A stretch of 64,000 bases of DNA. Source: Diplocarpon mali. Lineage: Eukaryota; Ascomycota; Leotiomycetes; Helotiales; Drepanopezizaceae. Below the pieces are notes generated by a model, which saw only the letters and a list, made by a program, of their open reading frames with translations, was not told where the DNA came from and did not search any database. A program made the position numbers and the translations under genes. Where the stretch lies: NCBI GenBank assembly GCA_024741835.1, contig JAENRP010000004.1, positions 191-64,190 of the forward strand, given 5' to 3'. Of this stretch, positions 34,970-45,503 are shown in pieces. Numbering within the stretch: position 1 is the first letter of the stretch; the number at the start of each line of letters is the position of its first letter.

Positions 34970-35010
34970 GATGTTTTGATGTTTTGATGTTTTGATGTTT
35001 TGATGTTTTG
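34970..35010. repeat. GATGTTTT microsatellite
   Basis: Five tandem copies of the 8-mer GATGTTTT lie about 55 bases upstream of the start codon of the ZZ-finger gene (on its strand), so in its 5' UTR or promoter. Confidence 0.9.
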
Positions 35011-36268
35011 AGGGGAGCGAAAGTGGGAGAGGGGGGAACGATGGTATTTATTTCGAAGCCTGGGTGGCACCATCTATGCCTGCAGCCTTGGCCCCAATCC
35101 AAGTCACCCGAGTCTGACAGCATGAGTCAATGACCAAATTCATCGCTGAACTGGCAGAGAAACCGACCTTGCAAGAGGATCTGCCGGGGATATAAATACA
35201 ACAGAGCTGTATGAATGTAGTTGCTTCTTCTCGCCACTAGCTTCTTGCAAACAAGAACTCTCGGCCTAGGTTTGTACTGAGGGTTGGCGAACCAGCGATA
35301 AACATGGATATTTCATCACAGTACAACGCAGCCTGTCTACGTGCATGTAGGTGAAAGGTCAGCGACCGTGTAAGATCTTGAAAGATCGACTAGCCTCAAG
35401 TACCGACCCCTCGCATGATATGCGCTTCCCACGCATGACAAAATCAGAACCAATTTCTATCTAGGGAATTCATTATACCCAACCACATACGGGAGATTTA
35501 TCGCTCAAGTTAAGTGCTCTCTGACTGTGGTTAAAGACTTGTTCGGATCCGACTTGAGGCTAGTCCAAGAGACTCCCAAGCCAGAGAGATTCAATGCAGG
35601 TCCCCGTTTGACCTCCAAACTCAACACCCTCCCAAACGTTGTTGTGACAGAGAAGCCTTTCATCTATGTATATGCATACCTAGACACACAATCGCTCGCG
35701 ATCGCATCAACCTGTGCAAGTAATATGAACAGCTTACATGCGGTACGCAAGCTCAGTTGAGCAAATGCTTGCAAAGTACTCTAAGCCTTCGGCAGTCCAT
35801 TCGGAGGCCTAGGCGTGTATATCATTCTCCAGACACTATATCAAGCTCTACAATCGAAAGCGTCAAAAGCAGACTGGGAATCAAAAAGTATGAATACCGA
35901 GCAAAGAGACTTACCATTGAAGGTTGCCATAATACTACCCTACAGGTCTCCGCCAGGTTCCTCTTGGATGGACCCATGGCGAGAGCAATTGACCAACGCT
36001 GTCTGGCCATAGTGGCCACAAGTTGACATGCCTCTGGACGTATATATCCTTCTCCGGCCTCGAGCTCAGGTTCTCAAAGGTGTATACAACATGATATTGT
36101 TGAAACTAGGCTAAGCGAGGTCAGGTCTCTCTCCACAGCTGAGAGGGAATTTCGAGCCACCGAAGCGGAGATGAGGGGTAATCGGACTGCTTATTTTGGA
36201 GGCCTGAATTCTGCTATCTGTGCAGTAGTAGTTTCAGGAAGACGACGACTAGACATATGTTGAAAGTG
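35011..36268. other. intergenic region without a defended gene
   Basis: Several frames of 60-90 codons occur on both strands between 35.5 and 36.1 kb, but none has recognisable domains, splice partners or a consistent reading frame. The ZZ-finger gene promoter lies at the left end and a dispersed repeat begins at the right end. Confidence 0.5.
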
Positions 36269-36990
36269 TCTCCTACGAACCCCCAGCTGGTTCCAGAGCC
36301 TGCAAAGCTAAGATGAAGTCCCTCTAACGCCAAGACCATATCCCTAGGTGTTTCGAAGCAGACATAGACACTCTCAACCATATATTAGAAATTGGTCCTC
36401 CCCTTGTCTCTGTAAGTACCCTCTGCTTTCGACTTTTATCTGCGTATTCTAAGACTGTTTACAATAAATGCTTATAATTAAGGAACAGCTTGATCATGAT
36501 TCTAAGGGATAAGGCAAATTACAGTAGTATATAAAAAAGTGCAAAGGATATATCATAAAACTAGTATAAGTTGGTAAGAAAGGCTAAGCTTTAATAGCTC
36601 CTAGTAACTATTAAGACGCTGAATAAGTAACTAAAGAAATATTTATTATTGCGTAAAGGTTATACAGCCTGGGATAAATATTTATAATCGCGTCAAGGTT
36701 CTGGGATAAATATTTGTAATCGCGTCAAGGTTCTGGGATAAGAGAGTTGGGTTATACCTATGGCGATCTCTCAGCTTTACTATCAATTCAAGGCACTCCC
36801 TTCAGAAAAACTCTAAGCTCGAGACGTAAAGTGCCCTTTTTCGACCAAGTTAAAAAAGGACACTCCTACCTAAGGAACCAGGCATAGGCCGAGACTAAAT
36901 AGTAAATCGCGAGGAGTTTTTTATACTAATTTGCTGCTTATATATAAAACACAACTACAGCGTTTTCCGCCCGTACTATATAGTTCATCA
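36269..36990 (+). repeat. dispersed repeat family A, copy 1
   Basis: It starts with TCTCCTACGAAC and shares blocks in the same order with copies at 48884 and 56443. These are a CTGCA...GAGCC head; a segment with CCTTTACTTTCGAC or similar; an ATATATACCTA/ATTAGAGG block; and a tail around ACTATAGCG and CTATATAGTT. It is AT-rich and diverged, probably by RIP. It includes an internal 32 bp direct repeat at 36669-36741. No coding sequence was seen; a non-autonomous element or LTR fragment is the likeliest nature. Confidence 0.6.
36669..36741. repeat. 32 bp direct repeat
   Basis: CTGGGATAAATATTT followed by RTAATCGCGTCAAGGTT is repeated in tandem with a period of 32 bases (starts 36669, 36701 and a partial copy at 36733). 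A more decayed unit precedes it at about 36,640. Confidence 0.8.
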
Positions 36991-37186
36991 CCAACGAAGC
37001 ATATAAAAATCAACAAAAATCATTCCTTGGAAATCTACGTCGCGTTGTACAGAGCTTGTACTATTGAGTGAGCCTCTGGTAAGGAAATAAGAACACCTTC
37101 AACAGCCCATAACATCCGCACTTCGATAATTCGATGATTCCAAATACCACGCCACACCAACACCACCGATCCCGCAGCCCCTACAC

Positions 37187-38635
37187 TTACAGCTTCGTTC
37201 CCCTCTTCTCCTCCTCCAAAACCTCCACCCTCCCTCTAACCTCTACGTCCCTGGGCCCTTCCTTTCCAAACTTCACAAGCACAACCCTGTCTCCATCGCC
37301 GCCCCTCCCACTCCCCTTCAACTCTGGACCCGGCTTATCCAGCGCCAACACGCTCCTCCCATCGCTCTTCCGCGTCAGCAGCCCCATGGGGCTCATCACT
37401 TTATCCCCCCATCTAATGCCCTTGCCGTCCCCTCCATCGCCCTGCAGGAATTGGAGCACAGCATCTCGCTGTGCTTGTAATTCTGTATGCGTATATGTAC
37501 GTGTAGGCGAAGATGGGGTGGAGGGGGAGGTGTGGGGGGACAGGAAGGGAGAAAGGAGATGCAAGAGGTAGTACTGCGGCGGGAACAAGATGATACTGTT
37601 CGCGCGAGCCTGAGCAAGCCAGGCAGAGCAGGACGCGAAGAGCGCGGCGGTGTGCTCGAGGCCGCCGTCTGAGGTTGGCGGGGGGATGGCGGCGGAAGAG
37701 GGGAGAGAGGGCTGCGAGAGCGGCAGGAAGTAGATGTACATCTGCGTCGTGAATCTCTTGGGGAGGTTGGTGGGCGTGATCCAGCGGGTGAAGGGGTAGA
37801 GATTTTCTGCGAGATTAAACATGTTAGCTTCGATTGGCAGGTTGTCCTTTGCGTACGCTCATTGTGGTCTCGCCTCAGACATGACACGACTCCAGAGAAA
37901 GGAGCAAGGCCTCTCGGCTAGCGAAAGTCAACAAACATACCGACATCAGCAATGCCGCCCAAGCCCCTCACCCACTCCTCAAACTCCACCACGCCCCCAT
38001 GCACCGCCTTCCGTGCCCACTCCCTCTCTTTCTCCCCGACGTCCAACAGCCTACCCCCGTCCCCCGTCCTCGCAAGCAAAATCCCGCTCTCCTCAAAGCA
38101 CTCCCGTATCGCGCCGATTCTGTACGCGCGCCCGTCTGCATGCCGATGTGCGGATCCCGGGGCGGGGATCAGACCGTCGGAGGGGGAGATGTTGCCACCG
38201 GGGAAGACGTGCGCGGAGGGGAACGAAGAGGAGGTGCGGACTCGGTGGAGCAGGAGGATTTGGTTGTCCGGAGATATGAGAAGGATGCTGGAAGGGGGTT
38301 TAGTATTGAATGTATGATGGGCATGTGGAGAGAAGAGGGATGGGGAAGGGAGGAAGATACCTGGCGCTAGGCCTGGGTTCGGCGATTGCTTTGGAGGGGT
38401 TATTTGTCGAAGACATATATTGCTTCTCGAGTTCTGGAGGCAGCGGCATATTTCTTGGTCTCGGAAGGTTTGCGAATCTGCTTATTCTTGTTCCAGGACG
38501 GGGTCGGGTGTAGGGCTGTGATGCTAATGCGAGGTTTGTGTGCAGATATCTAGACGTTTGGAGTTGGGAAAAGCGGATGCAATGAATGCGAAGGTGTCGT
38601 GTAGACCATCGTGAGCGAGGAAGAGACGGATGCAT
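37187..38635 (-). CDS. NUDT19-like Nudix hydrolase
   Basis: Three exons on the minus strand: 38635-38361, 38287-37941 and 37806-37187. The introns are 73 and 134 nt, the second with a GCTAAC branch point. The Nudix box region reads VFPGGNISPSDG, an insert, then RIGAIRECFEESGILLA. The REx2EExG core and the long insert before it are features of NUDT19-type hydrolases, which cleave acyl-CoA-like diphosphates. The C-terminal half (FTRWITPTNLPKRFTTQMYIYFLPL) is also typical of that group. From the upstream ATG at 38635 the product is 413 aa, with about 62 N-terminal residues rich in Arg and Ser and without Asp or Glu, like a mitochondrial presequence. From the ATG at 38449 it is 351 aa. Confidence 0.85.
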
Positions 38636-39764
38636 GTAATCGTGTTCTGGGGCCTCGAAGCGCCATCTTGATGACTACTTGGTTGAAGGCTCGACGTTGC
38701 CGACCTGGAGCGACGTAGAGCTCGATGCTAAGAATCTGGGGTATAGCCGAGGTCGACTCCACCCCCGGAAGAAGCACGCATGCATGGCGTGGGTGTGAAT
38801 GATACAAGATAATTACTCCGAGTCTGTGCTAGAACTTCAGATAATCTTCAACGGCCTTTGGCTCTCTCTCCGTATGCCCTTGTAGACAGTTTTTGTTTGC
38901 ATGTGCGAATATGGCTTTTCGAATCAATTTGAGCCGAGAAAGAAATAATTACTCAACACCCTGCAGCCGAGCGTAAACAAACTCCGCACTGTAGACATCC
39001 AATCAGGGAGTAATAGTCACTTTGAAGCAGCAGAGCATAGGATTCAAAGGCAATCAATGGATCTGATACATATATATGTATGAATCCATTCATGGGACAA
39101 TAACCTCTCTCTTGCTCTGTCTATCTGTATTCTCCCCCTGTCATCTTTCTCCAAACCTCTCACCACACCTAGAAGGCATATTCTGCAAAACAGCACGCTC
39201 AGAGGAACGTAGGCTGTCGATAAGAGCTAGTAATGACCAGTGAAAACCCAAACTGTATAACAGCTGTATAGGTCAAGATATTCAGCGCTGGGGAGTCTGG
39301 CCGAGGAGGCATGTGTGGATGTTGATTAGAGGTTCTAGCAAGTTGATGTCATGTAGTAACTCACGACTTTCCTTCAATGCCAAATGCGATGATCTAGGAT
39401 GATCAGAGACGTCTATATATTGATTAGTTTGCAAGTTAGTCACAGGAGTGCATTGGTATTTCTTGAGTCCGTTTGAGTTGTAGTCTTTCTGTATCATGGG
39501 GTACAGTGCATGCGTTTGCTTTACATGCTTTTCGAAAAAGGGATGGTAGCTGGGCATTGCAAAGATTCTAAAAGCAGACATATGCAAGCACTGGTATGGG
39601 GAGAAAGATGTAGATGTGTTTGTGGATCGCGTCCAGTCTTCCCTTGCAAGGAAGCCATACTGCTCTTCGCAGCCCTCTTGATCCCTGTGCAGCCCGCCGC
39701 TACCCACGGACAAGACGACACCCCGATGCCGTGATATTCCCTCCCAGGCCCAGCCCATTCACTA
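38636..39764. other. intergenic region
   Basis: It holds the promoter side of the Nudix gene and the 3' side of the small gene at 39765. Frames of up to 158 codons on the minus strand at 39282-39758 run into the 3' end of that small gene, have no recognisable content, and are probably UTR or chance. Confidence 0.5.
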
Positions 39765-40187
39765 TCACTCCTCATCCGGGTAAAGCTCCGCCACATTAGG
39801 AACCTCCACCTTAAAATGGCCCTTCTCCCTGGTCTCCTCGCTCGCAAATGCAAACGCAATCTGCGCGCCATCCGCAATTCCCAAGCTCTTTGGCGTCTCC
39901 TTCAGCCCCGCAGTCGTAAGATCCAGCTCCTCCCATCCCTTCTCCAGATCGAAGGGGTCTTTCGGGACGCCCAGGACGACGTCGAGGCCGGAGTCGGGGA
40001 TGGGCGTGTAGGTGTCTGGAGAGGTGGGGAGACCGAGGGGGTATCGTTCGCGGAGGGTAGTCAGGAGTTCTTGGAGGATGGAGGGGAAGGTTGTGAGGGC
40101 GTCGACGAAGAGGAGGATGGTGAGGCGGCTGTATTTGAAGCGCAGGGTGAGGGTAGTGGATTTGACATCCTCGGACGAGATCTTCAT
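39765..40187 (-). CDS. conserved small fungal protein, function unknown
   Basis: A single-exon frame of 140 aa begins MKISSEDVKSTTLTLRFKYS. The first half has a strand-rich look (TLTLRFKYSRLTILLFV) followed by a helix (ELLTTLRERYP). Next come PIPDSGLDVVLGVPKD and, near the end, LGIADGAQIAFAFA. This pattern of strands and one helix resembles a ubiquitin-like fold, but that is an impression and not a domain match. It is transcribed divergently from the Tim17-like gene, with 269 bases between start codons, so a shared promoter region is likely. Confidence 0.65.
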   Translation of the reverse strand: MKISSEDVKSTTLTLRFKYSRLTILLFVDALTTFPSILQELLTTLRERYPLGLPTSPDTYTPIPDSGLDVVLGVPKDPFDLEKGWEELDLTTAGLKETPKSLGIADGAQIAFAFASEETREKGHFKVEVPNVAELYPDEE

Positions 40188-40456
40188 AGGGTTAGCTCAT
40201 GGATTTCAATGGAATGGACGACCTCGCATACCATTGTGGCTCTTCTTTGCGCGGGTTCACAGAACTTGCTCTGGTATTAGCTGGTGCTTCGACAGCAGAA
40301 TGTGGGCATAAGGCTCACGAGGATGACGCGCGCCCACCTGACATGTGGGGCCTGAGGCATCCAAGGCGAAGCAAACCTGGTAAAATATGTTCACCCAATC
40401 CTCAGCCTCGCCCACGACTGACATTGTTATCGCCGTCCAACATACCGCCGCCATCC
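40188..40456. promoter_or_regulatory. divergent promoter region
   Basis: The 269 bases separate the start codons of two divergently transcribed genes and must contain both promoters and 5' UTRs. I recognise no specific factor site. Confidence 0.5.
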
Positions 40457-41414
40457 ATGTCCGCGCCAACAGACGACACCGAAGAGAAGAAAATGGCTGC
40501 CGAGGTTCTGCTTCAAGAGCGTTTTCAACAGCTGCGGCAGGATTCCCGGTTCTCCATGCCCTTCGGCATGCGTCTCTCCATCGCAACCTCTATCTCCTTT
40601 GCCTCGGGCCTCCTTCTCGGCATCTCTCACGGCAGCCAGATGGCTGGCTTTCGGTTCCGCGCGGAGAATGCGCATCGCCTTCCCACCACGCCGACGGGCT
40701 GGTACCTGTATCACAAGAGCAAAAACTACAACATGGCGCTGGCGGGCGTCAAGGAGGGCCTGAAGATGGGCGCCAAGGTCAGCTTTTGGACGGCGGGCTT
40801 CTTCAGCATCGAGGATGTGTTTGATCGGTATCGAGGCACGAAGGACTGCTTGAACACGGTCCTGGCGAGCTTGTCTGTCGCGGGGGCGTTTTCTCTCTGG
40901 AGTATGCCCACATTCTTTACCCACGCATTCTCTATTGTTTTCCTACACCATGGCAACATTTACCTATCGCCGACGCTATATGCCCACCGCAGATGCAACA
41001 GCCGGAGTCAAGCTCTCTCGGATCCAAGAGTTGAGGGCTGTACTCCGAAGATTTGGTTATATGCACCGCGTCTTCGACCCCTCCTTCATATCCCCCTCCC
41101 TCATATCCCCCTCCATATCTTCCTCCTTCATATCCCCCTCCCTTCCCATCTCCATGCCCATCCCCTTCCCCTTCCCCAGCCCCAGCCCGACCGCTCTGTC
41201 GAGAGCTCTCCCTCTTCGACCGCACCGGCTAACCACCACAGACCGATTCCCCATCACGACTGCGGCGAGGACGGCCAAGACGGGACTGGCGATTGGACTT
41301 GCATACGGGCTGGCTCAAGATACCGTGGGCGCTCTGCGAGGGAGATATCCACGAGACGCGTCTCCATTTCGCAGCGCGGGATCCAAGCCCGACCCGACGC
41401 GCGAGACTGCGTGA
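40457..41414 (+). CDS. Tim17/Tim22/Tim23-like mitochondrial membrane protein
   Basis: Two exons, 40457-40901 and 41242-41414, joined in frame across a 340 nt intron (GTATGC...CACAG, GCTAAC branch point). The product is 205 aa. Hydrophobic, glycine- and alanine-rich segments occur at about residues 41-60 (SIATSISFASGLLLGISHG), 96-120 (GLKMGAKVSFWTAGFFSIED), 128-146 (LASLSVAGAF) and 160-180 (TAKTGLAIGLAYGLAQD). The layout RGTKD, then NTVLASLSVAGA, resembles the Tim17/22/23 family of inner-membrane translocase proteins. No other exon is needed. The true function may differ, because fungi have several members of unknown role. Confidence 0.75.
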
Positions 41415-41754
41415 TCTCATGTTGAGCCGCACCCTGGATCCCCGGATGCGTGTCTTGTGTTGTTGATTGGCGCTCCGGGGCCAATCACACTCGCCAATTG
41501 ATAGTGCTTCTCTGCAAGCGCGTTGCAAAGGCCGCTTCGCTTCGGCTTAGAGGCGATAAGCTACTTATCGAGGCGGAGAGCCGCGTCCTTTGCGCCTCAC
41601 GTGGTCTGGGTACGAGCGATTGTCCCGAAGTCGCGCTAGCACGTCCGGCCTCAAATACTGTCGCGGCTTTTCGCCTTCGGATTCCTGCTCCTCTTCCCCC
41701 TCCATTCCTTCACGGCTCGGTCGCTCGTCGTGCCCGTCGTGCCCCGCTGTGGCC

Positions 41755-43318
41755 ATGTCAAAGACAACACAGCTCGGCAGCAATGCCTCGCGGCTCTCGA
41801 CCCGACGTCTTTCTTCGAGAACGCTCTCCCGTCAAGCCTCCATCTCTTCAGATCGCCCACCTGCAGCCAGCTTTGCCGTATCAGATCCAATCGACCCGAG
41901 CTCGAACTCGCCCACGATGCCGAAGCGACCTCCGTTGTCCATCCTCCCTCTCAGCTCCATCCTCAGATCCCTAGCCACAATGTCCATATCCTCTTCTCCT
42001 GTAAGTCGCTCGCACGCCACGCTCTCTCCAATAGCGTCTAACTTCCCAGCTTCTGCTCCGGCCCTCTCTCCACATCATACACAAACTCGCACATTCCACC
42101 TCCCCCATCTTCTCCCCCGACAGCAACCCGCTCCTCCGCATCCTCCTCAAGCGAACCTTCTACGCCCAATTCTGCGCTGGCGAGACCTCCTCGGAGGTGG
42201 AAGCAACGGTTTCTCGTCTCCGCTCCCTCGGGTTCAGCGGCGTGATCCTGGCCTACGCCAAGGAAATCGTGCTAGACAAGACGCAAGCCTCATCCCCCAT
42301 CCAGAGCAAAGATGCAACGCCAGGATTAGAAGCACGCATCGAAAACGAAATCATACCCTGGGCAAATGGCACGCTCGAAACCGTGCGCATGACTCGCTCG
42401 GGCGACTTCGTAGCTCTCAAACTCACCGGCGCAGGAACACAGGCATTACACGACTTATCGCAGCAAGCTTCTCCGTCCCCAGCACTCAAGAAAGCTATTG
42501 ATGCCGTGTGCGACCTCGCCGCGAGCAGAGGCGTCAAACTGCTGTTTGACGCCGAGCAGGCAGCTCTCCAGCCAGGGATTGACGCTTGGACGCTGGGCTA
42601 CATGCGCAGATACAACCAACAGGCACATGGGAATGGGCAGGCCGTTATATATGGCACCTACCAGGCCTACCTCAAATCCGCCCCAGCGGTGTTGGCTGCC
42701 CACCTGGCTGCAGCACGGAGAGGGAGATTTGCATTAGGCGTCAAGCTGGTGCGAGGCGCGTATCTGGGCTCCGATCCGAGGCATTTGATTTGTGACACCA
42801 AAGCCGACACAGACGCGGCGTATGATGGGATCGCAGAGGCGTTGGTGAGGAGGTCTTACAACCAGATCCTGCCCCCGGCAGAGGGTGAACAGGAGGTATT
42901 TCCGGATGTCGCGCTGGTCCTGGCAGGACACAACATCGCCTCCGTCCGCAAAGTGCAGCTCCTGTGCTCGCAGCAAAGGCAGAGGGGCGAGAAGGGTATC
43001 GATGTCGTGTATGCGCAGCTGCAGGGCATGGCGGATGAGGTTAGCTGTGAGCTGGTGCTTGCTGGCAGAGAGGCGCGCGCGGCATCCGTGTCCCAGTCCG
43101 GATCCGGATCCGACTCTGCAGCCAGCAGTGGAGACGTGGAGGCAGAGGCAAAGGATGTCCCAAGAGCATACAAATACCTCGTCTGGGGCTCGACTGGCGA
43201 GTGCATGAAGTATCTGTACAGGCGGGCGCAGGAGAATAAGGATGCGGTGGAGCGCACGAGGGAGGGGAGGGACGCTATGGCGAGGGAGCTGTGGAGGAGG
43301 ATCCGGGGCGATGTTTGA
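41755..43318 (+). CDS. PUT1: proline dehydrogenase (mitochondrial)
   Basis: This FAD enzyme oxidises proline to pyrroline-5-carboxylate in mitochondria, the first step of proline catabolism. Exons 41755-42000 and 42050-43318 join in phase 0 across a 49 nt intron (GTAAGT...CCCAG), giving 504 aa. The N-terminus is rich in Ser and Arg, as in a presequence. The barrel follows: RTFYAQFCAGE, SLGFSGVILAYAKE, KLTGAG, LLFDAEQ, QAVIYGTYQAYLK, LGVKLVRGAYL, LAGHNIASV, YAQLQGMADE, and YKYLVWGSTGECMKYLYRRAQEN at the C-terminus. All expected blocks are present and the gene looks intact. An insert of about 35 residues rich in Ser, Gly and Asp lies between the last two blocks. Confidence 0.93.
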
Positions 43319-44042
43319 TTTCAGGGCAGAGGGGTTGAAGTTTGGTCTGTTTTAGGAGGCTAGCTCAAGTATTAAGCGCTACGGAGTTTCAGCGGCATGG
43401 TCAAGGGAACCTGGAGGGCGAATACCAACGAATTTACACTTTCAGCGATTAGCGTATACTATGCGCAAATTTCTGTTTTCTCCAAGCCGCTGCTTCAGGG
43501 GGAGCAAGTGCTGGTCTGCTCGTGTAGCACTTGTTGAATGTTCAAATACTCGTTCTGCCTCTTTATCTACTTCAAAATCAACGATCGTCAGTGTTTATAT
43601 AACCAGCCCTGCGTAGAGTCATCTCATTTCTACATAACTTTGGCCCCACCCATATATTTTTCTAGAAAAAAAAATTCAATTTCTCTTTGGAACATACCCA
43701 CATCTCCCTCTCTTTCCCGCTGTGTCAGCTCACTTTCCTGACCCTTCTATCATTCCCCTTGGCGAGAGTAGCTTTAGCCGGTCGGCGTACCATGGACCGT
43801 TATTTCTCTTACTCTCTCAGGTAATTTCTCCGGGGGGCTTTTTTCTTATGAATATACATGTCCTGAGGGATATGGAGATGTATATATTCAAGCGTGTATA
43901 AAGCCTTGTGTGTTTGACCCTGTGAGGATTTCGAACTTCTCTTCTGAACTTCTCTTTTTCCAACGAAGAGAACTAGGAGGCAGAGGGCTAGAGGCAGAGA
44001 AACAGAGAGGCAAAGAGAACGGACTAGTGCGAATCGGGGAAG
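43319..44042. other. intergenic region
   Basis: It is pyrimidine-rich on the plus strand around 43,670-43,800 and contains several short A or T runs. No gene was seen. It would include the terminator of proline dehydrogenase and the promoter of a possible small gene at 44043. Confidence 0.5.
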
Positions 44043-44417
44043 ATGTCCGCAACAATGCCCATCACCGAGGCTGAGATCGAACCGGCCCTCTTCTCTTTTC
44101 TTGTTTCGAATAGGCGGCCGAATTGGTTGCCTCAAAACAAGTTTCCGACTTCCCCTACCACCTCAGCCTTGGTTAGTAACCTCCAGGTCCTCAATCACAC
44201 CTCTTTCGTATACCTCTCTTCTGTATCGAAGCCAAAGCGAAAACGCTCTCAGTGCCAGATGCCGCGATCACTGAAATCTCACACGCGCGCCTGCGAGCGT
44301 GTAAGCGCCCTGGCACAGTTGCACGTCAAAGCCAGCGATCGCTACGACTCGGACCATGCTTGGTGTCTCCTGGGGTCGGACCATCAGAGATGGAGGGTGC
44401 CTGCGGGAGATGCGTAG
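44043..44417 (+). CDS. possible small gene, not recognised
   Basis: An ATG frame of 124 codons starts MSATMPITEAEIEPALFSFL and continues with RRPNWLPQNKFPTSPTTSAL, which reads like real protein. The later part is less convincing. A GTTAGT at about 44,171 may be an intron donor, leading to another frame around 44,356-44,500 (REMRREFRGCAVESITNTIS). I could not settle the exon structure, and no domain is known to me. Confidence 0.3.
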   Translation: MSATMPITEAEIEPALFSFLVSNRRPNWLPQNKFPTSPTTSALVSNLQVLNHTSFVYLSSVSKPKRKRSQCQMPRSLKSHTRACERVSALAQLHVKASDRYDSDHAWCLLGSDHQRWRVPAGDA

Positions 44418-45503
44418 AGAGTTCAGGGGATGCGCCGTGGAGAGCATCACGAACACCATCTCATACAAGCAGCTTCGAAGGATGAAGCGTAAGAGTCCGC
44501 TGGGGACCAGAGCGCAATCCTCGCAGCCACAGCCACAGGCGCCGAGACCCTGCGTGCCTGCTTGAGCCCGGTTCGACTCCTGGACTCCAAGACTCCGCGT
44601 TGCGAGAGAGCTTCGGCCTGTCGAATTCTCGGACATCGTAGCAGCAGCTACGTCTCTCGCCGCCAGATCCCCTCCCCTTGACTCCAGACGAGCAGTCGGA
44701 TATGCTCTGCTCCCTCGCGCCGAGCGTGCGACCCAAGCCGTTACTGTGCTGCAATGCCTCTTCCCATCCAGACCACTCTGCTCTATGCCATCCGGTTCCC
44801 TCCTGTCCGAGTTCAGAGAACAGATCTGGATATGATGACCAATGTCAGGTAGCAGTGCATTTCTTTGTAGGAACTGAGCTACGAACCCAGTACCAGCTGC
44901 TCAGATACTCGTGTGACAGCGTGAAATGGACCAATTTAGTAATAGACAAGGGCGGCTGTGCGCAAGGTGATATCTGTGAGATGCGTTAAAGAATATCATC
45001 TGGCAAGATGTGTGAGCCGGGACTCATGTGATAAACTTCCCAGTCCTGAGCGAGGTGGACGCCTTCCCTTCCCTGGGGCTATTCCTGCAATCTTGCTCAT
45101 TCTATCAACTTTTATCAGTTTCATAGGCGGCTTGTTACTCCAAATGCAGATTGGCTGATCGCAAGTCACAAGTTCAGAGGCAACAAGTTGAATGATGAAA
45201 TTCGCCCGTTGTTTTCTCGGGGCTAGCGCATGGTGAAGAAAATACCATTCTCGCTTGCTAGACAACATCATCTTGGCGCAACAGCTAAATTCAGGGAAAA
45301 AGGTAAACGCGTCAACAGAACAAAGAAGTAAAACAATCTCATATTGCGCGCCAACAAGCCGCGTTACTAACACCGCAACAGCGTCTCCTCACTGATTGCC
45401 CACCAACTGCACTATGCATAGGCTCCGCGGTCAGCTTGCAGCCTCCTGTAAACAGGACGATAACAAACGAAGACAGTTTGCCCCAACCCCTCAACCCCCG
45501 AGC
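44418..45503. other. intergenic region with a likely 5' UTR intron end
   Basis: No defended gene. At 45,364-45,380 the sequence GTTACTAACACC, then GCAACAG, looks like a branch point and acceptor, about 120 bases before the start of the next gene. An in-frame stop at 45,393 shows it is not coding, so it is probably a 5' UTR intron. Confidence 0.45.

Noticed and set aside
39282..39758. 158-codon minus-strand frame
   Set aside because: It abuts the 3' end of the small gene at 39765, has low protein character and no domain; probably 3' UTR.
44560..44620. GGTTCGACTCC, resembling a tRNA T-arm
   Set aside because: The stem has a mismatch and there is no pairing acceptor stem, D-arm or anticodon arm at the right distance upstream, so it is not a tRNA.
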